Assembly: GCF_019795105.1 (NCBI RefSeq) | Contig: NZ_JAIMFO010000006.1 | Span: 186,001 to 250,000 of the forward strand | Length of the DNA stretch: 64,000 bases | Origin: Collinsella ureilytica | GTDB lineage: Bacteria > Actinomycetota > Coriobacteriia > Coriobacteriales > Coriobacteriaceae | Direction of reading: 5' to 3' | Part shown: positions 33,334-43,153 of the stretch, piece by piece | Layout: each line of letters starts with the position of its first letter | Position numbering within the stretch: position 1 is the stretch's first letter | Notes under the pieces: generated by a model | Seen by the model: the letters and a program-made list of their open reading frames with translations, nothing else | What the model was told of the DNA's origin: nothing | The model's database searches: none | Position numbers and translations under genes: made by a program

Positions 33334-34176
33334 TTAGAGCAGATCCCAGACCTTATACTCCTCGTCAAGCCAGCCCTCGTCCTTGAGCTTAACCACGGTC
33401 TCGTCTACCACCTTAGAAAGGTCTGAACCCTTCTTGGTCGCAATGCCATAGTCCTGAGAACCAAACTCGATCTCGGGCTGCAACAGCTCACAATCATCGG
33501 TGGTGTAAGTCTTGAGGGTGGAGCGATCCATAGCAAAGGCGTCAACATTCCCTGCATCCAGAGCAGACTTGATGGACGGATAGTCCGGGAACTCCTTAAA
33601 CTCAGGCTTGGCGTCCAAGCCCTGATCAGCAAGCATCTTCATCAAAAGATCCTTGGTGGTAGAACCCTGAGAGACACCAATGGTCTTGCCATCTAGGTCG
33701 CCCATCGATTTCATACCGGCAGCCTTCTTCACCAGCACACCCACATGGTCGGTGCGATAAGGAGTAGAGAAGTCCCAGCTCTTCTTGCGCTCATCAGTAA
33801 TGGTATAGGTCGCGCAGATAATATCGAGCGTATCGTTATCAATAAGAGGTCCGCGGGTCTTAGGAGTTACGTCAGTAAACTCAACGAGCTCCTTCTCTTT
33901 TGCCTCCTCATAGCTCACACCAAGCGTAGCAGCAGCAATCTGATAGCAAAGATCAATCTCAAGCCCCTGATACTTACCCGTTGCCGTATCGAGCAGGCCA
34001 TAGCCTACCACGTCTTTTTTAACGCCAGCCTTCAGCTTGCCGCGAGACGTAATGGTCTCCAGCTTGGAGCCAGAATCAGACTTTGAGCCTCCGCAGCCGG
34101 TCAGCGCAGAAATGCCTGCCACGCTGAGTGCTCCCATACCAGCGACCTGTAGAAATTGACGACGTGAGAGTTTCAT
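33334..34176 (-). CDS. Amino acid ABC transporter substrate-binding lipoprotein
   Basis: This 280-residue protein has a signal with a twin-Arg motif (LSRRQFLQVAG) followed by a lipobox (ALTGCGG), so it is a lipoprotein on the membrane's outer face and may leave by the Tat route. The rest matches the SBP family 3: GLEIDLCYQIAAATLG, TYTITDERKKSWDFSTPYRTD, GVSQGSTTKD. The start at 34176 has AAAGGGG at the right distance; ATG at 34182 is too close to it. Confidence 0.88.
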   Translation of the reverse strand: MKLSRRQFLQVAGMGALSVAGISALTGCGGSKSDSGSKLETITSRGKLKAGVKKDVVGYGLLDTATGKYQGLEIDLCYQIAAATLGVSYEEAKEKELVEFTDVTPKTRGPLIDNDTLDIICATYTITDERKKSWDFSTPYRTDHVGVLVKKAAGMKSMGDLDGKTIGVSQGSTTKDLLMKMLADQGLDAKPEFKEFPDYPSIKSALDAGNVDAFAMDRSTLKTYTTDDCELLQPEIEFGSQDYGIATKKGSDLSKVVDETVVKLKDEGWLDEEYKVWDLL

Positions 34177-34232
34177 ATCCATACCCCTTTCTAGGTATTA
34201 CTTCTGGCAGCACCGCAATGTGCGGCAAGGTA

Positions 34233-34964
34233 TTAGTGAAGAATCTTCGCGAGGAAATCACGGCACCTCGGGTTTTGCGGTGCAGTAAAGAAGTGATCGG
34301 GCGTGCCTTCTTCTAAAATCTGCCCATCATCCATAAAGATGACGCGATCTGCCACTTGGCGAGCAAAACCCATCTCGTGCGTAACGCACATCATGGTGAT
34401 ATTTTCTTGCGCAAGCTCAACCATAACATCGAGCACTTCTTGAACCATCTCAGGATCCAGAGCACTCGTGGGTTCATCGAACAGGATGATGGGCTGCTTC
34501 GTGCACAGTGCTCGGGCAATTGCTACGCGCTGCTGCTGGCCGCCGGAAAGATTTTGCGGATACTCCCCCGCCTTGTTTGAAAGCCCAACGCGCTCAAGGG
34601 CTGCCATCGCAATCTTGTTCGCCTCGGCTTTTTTCTTCTTCTGCAGCTTAATGGGAGCCAAGGTGAGGTTGCCCAAAACCGTCATATTGGGATAGAGGTT
34701 GAACTGCTGAAATACCATGCTGGAATAGCGGCGAGCCATCTCTAGATGGTTTTTGCGGGTGAGCGTTGTACCATCAATAATGACCTCACCCGTTGTGGGC
34801 TCTTCCAAAAAGTCAACGCAGCGAATAAGCGTGGACTTACCCGAGCCTGAAGGCCCAATAATAACGAGCTTCTCACCCTCTTTAACGTTTAGATTCACGT
34901 CTTTTAATACGTGAAGATCGCCAAAGTACTTGTTGAGCCCTTTAATCTGGATCATATCTGCCAT
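34233..34964 (-). CDS. Amino acid ABC transporter ATP-binding protein (GlnQ-like)
   Basis: This 243-residue ATPase has Walker [11 protein letters not shown]-loop [14 protein letters not shown], signature [15 protein letters not shown] and Walker [13 protein letters not shown], typical for polar amino acid importers. The start at 34964 follows AAGGA at 8 nt; the open frame reaches 35075 without a ribosome site. It is the first gene of the four-gene transporter operon. Confidence 0.92.
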   Translation of the reverse strand: MADMIQIKGLNKYFGDLHVLKDVNLNVKEGEKLVIIGPSGSGKSTLIRCVDFLEEPTTGEVIIDGTTLTRKNHLEMARRYSSMVFQQFNLYPNMTVLGNLTLAPIKLQKKKKAEANKIAMAALERVGLSNKAGEYPQNLSGGQQQRVAIARALCTKQPIILFDEPTSALDPEMVQEVLDVMVELAQENITMMCVTHEMGFARQVADRVIFMDDGQILEEGTPDHFFTAPQNPRCRDFLAKILH

Positions 34965-35473
34965 GAAGATGTTCCTTCCCGGATAACGCTGCCGGACAGA
35001 GGGCGTTGATACAATCTGCATCACGCCAAACCACGCCGTCAGGCTTCCCAATCCATCATGTATGGCTTCGGACACGTCCCCGCACTATGCATGACCTGCA
35101 AACTTACGAAACAGTGGCCGAGCCCGGTGACGCAGGTGCAGCTTATGCGTTCGGTTGATTATACCCCATGCGGGTCTACGTGCCCGAATTCGCCATTGAA
35201 TGGAAATATCACGAGGTCAGGTGCGCAGAAGACTTTGCCTCGCAGCGTTTGGCCAACGAGGCAAAAATTACGGAATTGAATGTGGGCGCTACGCGCATAC
35301 GCAACGAAACCCTTTGACGCGACCGCTTATCGCCCCGCCAGCACACAACGAAAACCTTCGCGCACATCGCTCAAATTATAATGACCGTCGGTTTAAATTT
35401 CTCGCACGCAAGATGCGCAAACAGATATGACATCGCGTCACGCACGCCCTGGACAAACAGAGATGCAGAGGCT
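34965..35473. other. Upstream region of the amino acid transporter operon
   Basis: No gene is seen. On the minus strand TATAAT (35163-35158) is a candidate -10, giving a leader of about 185 nt. TTTGCCTCG (35234-35242) and CGAGGCAAA (35257-35265) form a perfect 9-bp inverted repeat upstream; it could be an operator or the terminator of yqeY, though no U-tract follows. Confidence 0.4.
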
Positions 35474-35917
35474 TTATGCCAAGCGCTCTCCCAATATGCG
35501 AGCAGCGGCAGGCTTGTCAAAATTTCCACCTGTTGCCCCGTGGAGCGCGCCCATGACCTGACCCATTTCACGCTTGGTTGTGGCACCCGTCTCTTCAAGC
35601 ACACGGCTGATGAGCTCCTCAAGTGCCTCACCAGAAACCTGCTCGGGCAGCATCTGCTCAAGCATTTCAATTTGGGTAGCCAGCAGAGCTGTACGATCAG
35701 GATCGTTTCCTGCCTGTTTTGACATCTCGAGCGTCTCGCCCGTCTGTTTAATAAGGCGCTTAATCATCGCGTCAACATCCGCCTCAGAAGCCTCGCGCCT
35801 CTCGTTTACTTCGATATTGGTTACCTCTCCCATAACCTGGCGAATGATTGAAAGCCTCGGCTTATCCTTTGCCTTCATAGCGGCGATCATCTGGCTCTTA
35901 AGCTCTTCTTTTTTCAT
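35474..35917 (-). CDS. GatB/YqeY domain-containing protein
   Basis: This 147-residue protein is the free-standing YqeY type, like the tail of the GatB amidotransferase: KSQMIAAMKAKDKPRLSIIRQV, then a central helix bundle with LATQIEMLEQMLPEQVS, and GQVMGALHGATGG. It may help tRNA recognition, but the role is not settled. CACGAGGTG lies before the ATG. It is the last gene of a long minus-strand run. Confidence 0.9.
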   Translation of the reverse strand: MKKEELKSQMIAAMKAKDKPRLSIIRQVMGEVTNIEVNERREASEADVDAMIKRLIKQTGETLEMSKQAGNDPDRTALLATQIEMLEQMLPEQVSGEALEELISRVLEETGATTKREMGQVMGALHGATGGNFDKPAAARILGERLA

Positions 35918-36015
35918 CTCACACCTCGTGTATCAAACGGCAGCGAGCGAGTACACATGCTCAGCCCGCACCCGTATCAGATATTTAGACCTGCAAACAG
36001 TTCAGTGAATCACAC

Positions 36016-37305
36016 CTACTTCTGCTCTGAGTTTTCCTTACCAGCGTTCACCTCAGTGGACGAGCTCACCTGAGCCGAGGAGTCTGTAGTATTTGGAGAA
36101 GCCGGGTCAGGCTTGCTCTCGTCGAGCGGACTCACACCCTCAAGACTCACGTTATAGGGCACATTCTCTGGCATGGGATTGATCTTAAGATCAGCCTTCT
36201 TAAGGTAGTCATCCATCCACGCGTTATAGTCCTCAGTCTTGGAGCGCGTCTTTAAAACATTGGCAATATAGGTACGGAAGCTCTCAGGCAGCTGATCAAT
36301 CGAGGTTGCTCGATCAGAGAGCTGTAATACCTCAGTGCACTTAATGAGATGGAAGCCATAGGTGGTCTCAACCACATCGCTCACCTGGTCTTTTCCAAGC
36401 TGAGCTAAGGCTTGTTGATACTCAGGCACAAACGAGGTGAGCTTATCCCAACCCACGTCTCCGCCAGACTCCTTTGAGCCCGTATCATCGGAGTTTTCCT
36501 TCACGGCGTCCTCAAAAGAGATCTCTCCAGATCGGATCTGCTCAAGGATCTTTGTTGCTTTTTCACGTGCTGCAGTCTTGGTAGCCTCATCGGCTGAAGC
36601 ATCGACCTTTATAAGGAGGTTTTCAGAGCGGCGCGCATTGTTGTACGTATCAAAACCCTCGTTAAAGAAGGTAATAATCTCGCCGTCCGTTGGCTCACGA
36701 TCAGGTGCTACCACGTCGCGGAGCTTGTCTTGCAGCAAGCTCTCGCGCAACGACTCGCGGAAACTCTTCTCGGTATTACCGGTGGCCTGCATCATTTTCT
36801 TAAATGAGTCCATGCCGCCGTACTGCTCAACAACCTTCTTATACGACTCATCGATCTCCTCATCAGAAATCGTCACATGATTCTCGTGTACTGCCTGCTT
36901 GGTGAGGAACTCTTTTGCAATGCTCTTGATGACCTGTTCTCGATAGCTCTCAGGCGTCAGACCTTGCTGCACCAAAAAGCTCGCCCACACCTCATCCTTC
37001 TCAAACCCACCAGTCATCTTGGCATTCATAATCTGCTTGGTAACGGTATCCTCGGTAATATTTGTTCCGTTTACCACAGCCGCAACACCACCGGTGAGCT
37101 GGTAGCTTTGCTTTGAGCTGATTTGGTTGAGCACGCCAGAGCACGCCATGGCAGTTACCGACAGCAACATGGCAGCCGCGCCCACAAGAGCAAGAATAAT
37201 CTTGCCTGTTTTTGATAGGCCAGCCTTTACCTGCTTGCGATTTGGCAGGCGCTTCTCAGAAGCGGCGGAAACGGTTTCGGTGGAATGATCGCGCTTGATC
37301 TTCAT
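36016..37305 (-). CDS. Peptidyl-prolyl isomerase, SurA/PrsA-type foldase lipoprotein
   Basis: This 429-residue protein has a basic N-terminus, a membrane segment (IILALVGAAAMLLSVTA) and a possible lipobox Cys in AMACSG. A SurA N-terminal-like chaperone region follows with VNGTNITEDTVTKQI. A PPIC rotamase domain (about 220-320) shows the NLLIKVDASADEAT, GGDVGWDKL and TYGFHLIKCTE pattern. It would help fold exported proteins on the cell surface, such as the anchored lipase and hexosaminidase. The C-terminal tail is Ser/Pro-rich. The start at 37305 is a best guess because the ribosome site is distant. Confidence 0.85.
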   Translation of the reverse strand: MKIKRDHSTETVSAASEKRLPNRKQVKAGLSKTGKIILALVGAAAMLLSVTAMACSGVLNQISSKQSYQLTGGVAAVVNGTNITEDTVTKQIMNAKMTGGFEKDEVWASFLVQQGLTPESYREQVIKSIAKEFLTKQAVHENHVTISDEEIDESYKKVVEQYGGMDSFKKMMQATGNTEKSFRESLRESLLQDKLRDVVAPDREPTDGEIITFFNEGFDTYNNARRSENLLIKVDASADEATKTAAREKATKILEQIRSGEISFEDAVKENSDDTGSKESGGDVGWDKLTSFVPEYQQALAQLGKDQVSDVVETTYGFHLIKCTEVLQLSDRATSIDQLPESFRTYIANVLKTRSKTEDYNAWMDDYLKKADLKINPMPENVPYNVSLEGVSPLDESKPDPASPNTTDSSAQVSSSTEVNAGKENSEQK

Positions 37306-37404
37306 AGATGAGACATTCCTCTCATGGACGGGCAGCATGCTCTGGGCAGATGTTCAGAGTTGGATTAATTGTCGCACAGCAAACGTGGCGAGCGTTGAGG
37401 CACG

Positions 37405-38301
37405 CTATACCTGTGGCGCAATCTCCACAGTGCGATCTGACCGAATGCTCACACGTCCCTCACTCAGCATCTGCACGACCCGAGGATACACATCATGCTC
37501 CACGGCATGGATGCGCTGAGCGAGCGCCTCTGCGTCCATACCCTCATCAATCGTCACGGGTGTCTGAGCAATAATTGGGCCTGCGTCATAGGCTGCATTG
37601 GCAATATGTACGGTCACGCCGGTTACCTTCACGCCACGAGCAAGGGCATCCTCAATGCCATGGGCTCCTGGAAAGCTCGGCAAGAGTGCAGGATGTAAGT
37701 TAATGATGCGATCCGGGAAGCTTATGAGCAGCGGCGCGTGAACCTTGCGCATATAGCCAGCCATAACCACATAGGCCACACCAGCTCGATACAGCTCGGT
37801 GGCTATCACCTCATCAGCCATAATGGGATCTTTGTAAATCTCTCGCGATAAGGTGAGTGTTTGCAGCCCCGCTGCCTCAGCTCGCTTAAGACCAGCCGCA
37901 TCAGGGCGACTTGCTACGACGAGCTTGATTTCTGCATTAAGTGTACCTGCAGCAATTTGGTCAATCATCGCCTGAAGATTGGTACCTGAACCGGAGATCA
38001 AAACAGCGATCGGTAAGGGCTGCATGACATCGCCAGCAGCTCTGCGCTCGGCAATACCTTGCTGCAGATCATTGCTGCTTAACGAGCCGGGCGCAAGCTC
38101 AGCGAGCGTCTCCCAGCTCCCGTCCCACGTAGTCGTTTCTGAGCGCAAAAGACCAACTTGCTCTTGAGTTACCGCATCTGCACGAGCCTGATCAACCTCT
38201 CGCTCAGCAGCTCCGCTATAAAACAAATCGCTCGGCAGCGCGTCTGCCGGAAGCCCCGCCTCCTCAATGAGCCGACGATACTCTTCATCAAGCGTAGACA
38301 T
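37405..38301 (-). CDS. purN: Phosphoribosylglycinamide formyltransferase with N-terminal extension
   Basis: The C-terminal 200 residues are PurN: VLISGSGTNLQAMI, VVMAGYMRKV, INLHPALLPSFPG (catalytic Asn and His) and AAYDAGPII (catalytic Asp). It transfers a formyl group to GAR in purine synthesis. About 95 extra residues come first (STLDEEYRRLIEEAG...), with no recognised domain. GAGAGGAAC precedes ATG at 38301, so the extension is translated. The gene follows purM by 32 bp. Confidence 0.92.
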   Translation of the reverse strand: MSTLDEEYRRLIEEAGLPADALPSDLFYSGAAEREVDQARADAVTQEQVGLLRSETTTWDGSWETLAELAPGSLSSNDLQQGIAERRAAGDVMQPLPIAVLISGSGTNLQAMIDQIAAGTLNAEIKLVVASRPDAAGLKRAEAAGLQTLTLSREIYKDPIMADEVIATELYRAGVAYVVMAGYMRKVHAPLLISFPDRIINLHPALLPSFPGAHGIEDALARGVKVTGVTVHIANAAYDAGPIIAQTPVTIDEGMDAEALAQRIHAVEHDVYPRVVQMLSEGRVSIRSDRTVEIAPQV

Positions 38302-38333
38302 GTAGTTCCTCTCACATACAACTGTGCATACCC

Positions 38334-39440
38334 TTATGCCTGGTCGGTATAGCGCACCTCGCCCGTACCATCCACGCAAACACCGGCGCGGAATACCTGT
38401 TCACCAGCGGCGCTTAACGCCTCAGATACACGCGCTTCATCCTCAGGAGCCACGATGAGCATAAGGCCAGCACCCATATTGAAGGTACGGCAGGCCTCAT
38501 CAAGGCTGAGCTGAGCGGCGTCGGCAATATAGGTAATAATGGGCGGAACATCCCAACCCATCGTCTTGCTCCCGCGATTCACTAAGGCATCGACATTTCC
38601 CGGCAAAGCTCGATTGAGATTTTCAGAAATGCCACCACCGGTAATATGGGCAAGCGCGTGCACCTCCACACCAGAGCGCAAAAGATCGAGCACCGGCCGC
38701 ACATAGATTCGAGTGGGCGCGAGCAAGGCATCGGCCAGCGAACTACCACCAATCTCAGCAAGGGACTGCTCCAGCTCTTTCCGCTTCGCTTCCGCCTCAG
38801 GTGTACCTGGCAAAAGACCATCCACTCCCAGTACACGCCGGACGAGCGAATATCCGTTGGAATGAATACCTGAACTTGCAAGACCGAGGATTACATCCCC
38901 TGCCTGTACATTCTCTACCTGCAGCATCTTTGGTCTGTCGACCACACCAACAGTAAAGCCAGCGAGGTCATAATCATCTGCGCGCATTACACCAGGATGC
39001 TCAGCCATCTCTCCACCAATAAGAGCACAGCCTGCAAGCTTGCACCCTTCTGCCACGCCAGAAATAATCTTGGCCATATGCTCAGCCTCAATGTGGCCAA
39101 TGGCAACATAGTCTAAGAAAAATAAAGGCTCAGCACCTGAGGCCAAAATGTCGTTCACGCACATGGCAACCAGATCCTGGCCAACGGTATCGTGACGATC
39201 AAGCAGTTGAGCTAACACGAGTTTGGTGCCCACACCATCGGTACCAGAGATCAGAATCGGATCTTCCATGTCTTTCAAGGCAGCAGCGGAAAAAAGCCCA
39301 CCAAAGCCGCCGATACCACCGATCACCTCTGGACGAGCCGTTTCTTTCACCATGCGCTTGATCGCATCAACCGCTCGCGCACCTTCCGCTGTGTCTACCC
39401 CTGCGTCTTCATAGGTAATATGTCCGACCGAATCAGCCAT
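38334..39440 (-). CDS. purM: Phosphoribosylformylglycinamidine cyclo-ligase
   Basis: PurM closes the imidazole ring to make AIR. The 368-residue protein has GGIGGFGGLFSA, GTDGVGTKLVLA, LIGGEMAEHPGV and the later ASSGIHSNGYSLVRR and TGGGISENLNR blocks. Start at 39440 follows AAAGGGGAG. It lies between purF and purN. Confidence 0.95.
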   Translation of the reverse strand: MADSVGHITYEDAGVDTAEGARAVDAIKRMVKETARPEVIGGIGGFGGLFSAAALKDMEDPILISGTDGVGTKLVLAQLLDRHDTVGQDLVAMCVNDILASGAEPLFFLDYVAIGHIEAEHMAKIISGVAEGCKLAGCALIGGEMAEHPGVMRADDYDLAGFTVGVVDRPKMLQVENVQAGDVILGLASSGIHSNGYSLVRRVLGVDGLLPGTPEAEAKRKELEQSLAEIGGSSLADALLAPTRIYVRPVLDLLRSGVEVHALAHITGGGISENLNRALPGNVDALVNRGSKTMGWDVPPIITYIADAAQLSLDEACRTFNMGAGLMLIVAPEDEARVSEALSAAGEQVFRAGVCVDGTGEVRYTDQA

Positions 39441-39527
39441 GAACTCCCCTTTCACCTGCGCAAACACGAGCTAATACTACCATGTGCCCCGTTGAGCAAT
39501 CACACGCCATACAGAAAGTTGCCCCTC

Positions 39528-41204
39528 TTACGAGCTCTGATGTGCCAGCTCCCAGGTGCGATCCTTCCCCTTTTGAACAACCGCATCTTCGTCTACCACG
39601 GCGTCCTCTCCAAGGTTGCGCGGACGATACCCATCCATGAACTTCTCCCGACCAAATGTTTCAGGAATTGCCACGGGATAACATCCCGTAAAGCAGGCGG
39701 CACAATACGAACGCTCAGGCATACACCTGAGCAGTCCTTCCATAGAGAGAAAGGCGAGTGAATCTGCGCCGATCATCTCGCAGATCTCATCAACACTTCT
39801 GCTGGCACTAATAAGCTGAGACTGAACATCGGTATCAATGCCATAAAAACACGGCCAGATCACTTCAGGAGAATTAATACGTACATGAATCTCGCGGGCA
39901 CCAGCCTGGCGAAGCATACGCACGAGTTGCACCATCGTCGTACCGCGCACGATTGAGTCGTCAATCACTACCAAGCGCTTGCCCGCAATGGTATCGCGCA
40001 GTGGATTGAGCTTCATGCGCACACCCATGGAACGAAGCTCTTGAGTGGGCTCGATGAAGGTACGGGCAACATAGCGATTCTTGATGAGGCCTTCGCCAAA
40101 CCGCAGGCCGCTCTCATGCGCAAAGCCCTCGGCCGGCGGCAGGCCAGAATCTGGCACACCAATAACGAGGTCTGCCTCAGCCGGTGCCTCAATTGCTAGT
40201 TGGCGACCCATATCATAGCGGCAGGCATATACCGACTTACCATCCATAATGCTATCGGGGCGAGCAAAATATACCTGCTCAAAAATACAACTTGCTCCCG
40301 GGGTTTCAGCAGGAACGCCCTGTTCAGATATCAAGCCTTCGGCATTCACACGCAGGATCTCTCCGGGTCGCACATCACGTACGTACTCGGCTCCCACAAT
40401 ATCTAAGGCGCAGGTCTCAGAAGCCACCACCCAGCCGCCAATGCCTACCACCGGCTCATCTGCCGCAGCAGCCGCCGGATCTCCATCAACAGGCAGCGTT
40501 GAGACGGCCTCTAGGTCGAGCTGATCGAGGCCCTGATCCACCAAACGCCCTAATACCAAGGGGCGAATTCCGTGCGGATCGCGAAAGGCATACAAGGCTT
40601 GTTCAGTAATGAGGGTCATTGCATAGCCGCCACGGACGATCTCCATGGTTTTTCGAATTCCCTCGCGTAAGTGGCTCGTGCGCTGTGTAAAGTAGCCAAT
40701 CAGCTTCGCGGCTACCTCTGAATCCGAATTAGAAAGAAAGGGAACTCCCAGTTCAATGAGCTGACGGCGCAGCTCATCGGTGTTCACCAAGGTGCCATTA
40801 TGAGCAAGTGCGATGATCACATCGTTGATTGTTGAGAGATGGGGCTGAGCTGCCTCCCAACTCTTCGCTCCCGCCGTGCCATAGCGCACGTGCCCAACGG
40901 CCACATCTCCTGCTAGAGCAGAAAGATCCGCGTCAGAAAAGACCCGGCCTAACAAGCCAAGATCTTTGCGAACCATAACCGTTCCGCCGTCTCCCACTGC
41001 AATACCTGCTGACTCTTGGCCACGATGCTGCAGGGCACGAAGACCAAAATAGGTCAGACGAGCAACACCGCGATTGGGAGCCCACACACCAAAGATACCG
41101 CACTCCTCATGGAGCTCATCGCGCTCAAGATCATCTGCTGTCGCACAAAGAGCCTGCGTACGCGCAGCAGCCAATTCAGCCGCACGGACGGTTTCTTGAG
41201 ACAT
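39528..41204 (-). CDS. purF: Amidophosphoribosyltransferase
   Basis: PurF makes phosphoribosylamine from PRPP and glutamine, the first purine step. The 558-residue protein has a 34-residue propeptide before Cys35 (EECGIFGVW), the glutamine amidotransferase domain with LRALQHRGQESAG, the PRPP loop VVIDDSIVRGTT and C-terminal cysteines (CAACFTGC) that could bind an iron-sulfur cluster as in the Bacillus enzyme. CGAGGGGAAG precedes the ATG. Confidence 0.96.
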   Translation of the reverse strand: MSQETVRAAELAAARTQALCATADDLERDELHEECGIFGVWAPNRGVARLTYFGLRALQHRGQESAGIAVGDGGTVMVRKDLGLLGRVFSDADLSALAGDVAVGHVRYGTAGAKSWEAAQPHLSTINDVIIALAHNGTLVNTDELRRQLIELGVPFLSNSDSEVAAKLIGYFTQRTSHLREGIRKTMEIVRGGYAMTLITEQALYAFRDPHGIRPLVLGRLVDQGLDQLDLEAVSTLPVDGDPAAAAADEPVVGIGGWVVASETCALDIVGAEYVRDVRPGEILRVNAEGLISEQGVPAETPGASCIFEQVYFARPDSIMDGKSVYACRYDMGRQLAIEAPAEADLVIGVPDSGLPPAEGFAHESGLRFGEGLIKNRYVARTFIEPTQELRSMGVRMKLNPLRDTIAGKRLVVIDDSIVRGTTMVQLVRMLRQAGAREIHVRINSPEVIWPCFYGIDTDVQSQLISASRSVDEICEMIGADSLAFLSMEGLLRCMPERSYCAACFTGCYPVAIPETFGREKFMDGYRPRNLGEDAVVDEDAVVQKGKDRTWELAHQSS

Positions 41205-41267
41205 AACTTCCCCTCGATCAGATCGGATGATCTAAAAACTACTCGTGCACCATCTTGCACACGAAGC

Positions 41268-42449
41268 TTAACCCTCGTTGCTGCCCTCGCCTCCCGCAGC
41301 TTCTCCAGCGTTTTCACCCTCGTGAGTCTGGTCTGGACTTGCCGGAGCGCGATCGGTCTTCTTATCCACCGAGCACACCATCACTGCTCGCGTGGTACGC
41401 GGAATAATCTCGCCTGCGCACGTAATGAGTGAGAATACCTGCTTGGTAGATCCAATACGACTTTCAGCGTCTGGTGCCTGAGCCTTCGCCTTGGTAAGAC
41501 CATCGCGTAGATAGTCTTCCAAGCTCTTCCCATCGCCAAAATTGGGCACGCGGGCATCGTTATACGTGTCTTCAACCTGCATGGTATAAAGCGGCGTACA
41601 GGTATAGGTTGCATCACGCGTGATGTAGTAGACCGTCTTGATGGTATTGAAAGCGTCCTGCTTGAGCGTCTGGTCAATATAGTTGAACATGCTGCCATCA
41701 TTCATATGGTGGCCATACACAGTTGTTTGCTCGTCCATCATGCCCGGAGCTGCATTGTCCATATCCATAAAGATCGTGCCGGACCCATTGCCCGAGCGAT
41801 CGAAGAGCCGATATAGATAGGTCTCGTTATCGTTGGTCTTCACAATGGGATAGTTGATCACGGTATTTGGAACATAGATCCAGCCCACAATATCGGGGTT
41901 GATCTTGGAAAGCTCATCGAAATCAACCTGGGGCAGGCCATCGCCCTCTTTATCCTTTACCGCATACTGCTCAAGCTGCTTATAGGAAGCCTGCGCCTCA
42001 CGATACCCAAGCTGAGCGTGGATAAAGATGCCACCAGCTACCAACAACAGAGCTATGCCTACGACAATCAAGATAGTTGAGATGATGTCGCGCGGCCCTT
42101 TGCCTTGCTTATTTTTCGAAGGCCTGCCATACGTGGCTCGCGACGCTCTCTCTTTCTTTGGAGACTGGGCATCGGAGGCGGTAGCAAAACGCCTACCCGT
42201 TGACCTCGTGACCGGGCGTACGCCTCGAGCCTGCGTGTGCGCGGTGGATTCAGATACACTCCCGTGAGAGGAGCGAGCAAAGCGTGAACCACCTGCAAGG
42301 CGAGCTCCAACAGGCTTGATCCCAGCTGGGTGAGCACCTGCCGGTCGCCCACCTACGCTGCCTGCAGACTGCCCAGATGCCTTATCTGAGCTAAAGTGAC
42401 GACCCCCTACAGGGTTTTCAGGTTGACTATCAGAGCGAAAGCGCGTCAT
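41268..42449 (-). CDS. Class B sortase
   Basis: This 393-residue transpeptidase has a long, basic, low-complexity cytoplasmic head (1-118), a single membrane helix at about 121-144 and an outer catalytic domain. The catalytic set is His247 or His248 in VYGHHMNDGS, Cys344 in SLITCAGEII and Arg354 in RTTR. Sortases attach LPxTG-type proteins to peptidoglycan. Three such proteins are coded in this window: the lipase (LPQTG), the GH84 enzyme (LPRTG) and the damaged surface protein (LPQIS). It lies between purE and purF, an odd place with no functional link. Confidence 0.88.
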   Translation of the reverse strand: MTRFRSDSQPENPVGGRHFSSDKASGQSAGSVGGRPAGAHPAGIKPVGARLAGGSRFARSSHGSVSESTAHTQARGVRPVTRSTGRRFATASDAQSPKKERASRATYGRPSKNKQGKGPRDIISTILIVVGIALLLVAGGIFIHAQLGYREAQASYKQLEQYAVKDKEGDGLPQVDFDELSKINPDIVGWIYVPNTVINYPIVKTNDNETYLYRLFDRSGNGSGTIFMDMDNAAPGMMDEQTTVYGHHMNDGSMFNYIDQTLKQDAFNTIKTVYYITRDATYTCTPLYTMQVEDTYNDARVPNFGDGKSLEDYLRDGLTKAKAQAPDAESRIGSTKQVFSLITCAGEIIPRTTRAVMVCSVDKKTDRAPASPDQTHEGENAGEAAGGEGSNEG

Positions 42450-42480
42450 CGCGGATCTCTTTCTCGTAAGGAATACAACA

Positions 42481-42499
42481 GCGGGCAGACTCTACCCGC
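42481..42499 (-). terminator. Possible weak terminator after purE
   Basis: GCGGG (42481-42485) and CCCGC (42495-42499) form a short stem; TGTTGTATTCCTT follows on the minus strand. It would lie between purE and the sortase gene and may only attenuate. Confidence 0.35.
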
Positions 42500-42510
42500 A
42501 CACGCACGTG

Positions 42511-42981
42511 TTATGCCTCAGCCATCTGCTGCTTGAGCTCAAAGATGCGCTCGCGATACTCAGGCATGCCAGTGCCTAAGATCTGAGCAGCATAGATTGC
42601 AGCGTTTTTAGAACCGTTGATGGCCACACATGCCACCGGTACACCGGAGGGCATTTGTACCATAGAAAGCAAAGAATCCATGCCGCCTAAGTCCGAGGTC
42701 TTCATGGGAACACCAATGACAGGCAACGGTGTATATGCAGCAACCACGCCTCCCAAATGCGCTGCCTTACCTGCGGCAGCAATGATGACCTTTATGCCAC
42801 GATCAGCTGCGGTCGATGCCCATTCGTGCACCTTAGCAGGACTGCGATGAGCACTTGCAATGATGAGCTCATACAGGATACCCAGGTGATCAAGCTCCTC
42901 GGTGCACTTCTCCATAACAGGCATATCGGACGTAGAGCCCATGATAATACCCACAAGTGGAGTCTTTCCGGTTTCAGCCAT
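42511..42981 (-). CDS. purE: 5-(Carboxyamino)imidazole ribonucleotide mutase
   Basis: PurE moves the carboxyl group in the AIR to CAIR step. The 156-residue protein has [36 protein letters not shown] and PVIGVPM, matching class I PurE of normal length. GGAGGAAGT precedes the start at 42981. No purK is seen in this window. Confidence 0.95.
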   Translation of the reverse strand: MAETGKTPLVGIIMGSTSDMPVMEKCTEELDHLGILYELIIASAHRSPAKVHEWASTAADRGIKVIIAAAGKAAHLGGVVAAYTPLPVIGVPMKTSDLGGMDSLLSMVQMPSGVPVACVAINGSKNAAIYAAQILGTGMPEYRERIFELKQQMAEA

Positions 42982-43105
42982 ACTTCCTCCAGTTATACGT
43001 TGAGCGTACCTGCACATACGATAGTACAGAGAACTCATCTGTCCCAGGCTCTCATCTTCACATCCTCAAAGCCCCCACTCATAAGGAGGGCTTATTTGAA
43101 AAGAA

Positions 43106-43131
43106 GAAAGGAGCCCCGAAGGACTCCTTTC
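43106..43131 (-). terminator. Terminator of the GH84 gene
   Basis: GAAAGGAG and CTCCTTTC form a perfect 8-bp stem with a 10-nt loop, followed by TTCTTTTC on the minus strand. It is placed just after the hexosaminidase stop codon. A further AAGCCC/GGGCTT repeat lies at 43069-43093. Confidence 0.75.
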
Positions 43132-43153
43132 TGTCATACCCTGTGAAGCGAGA

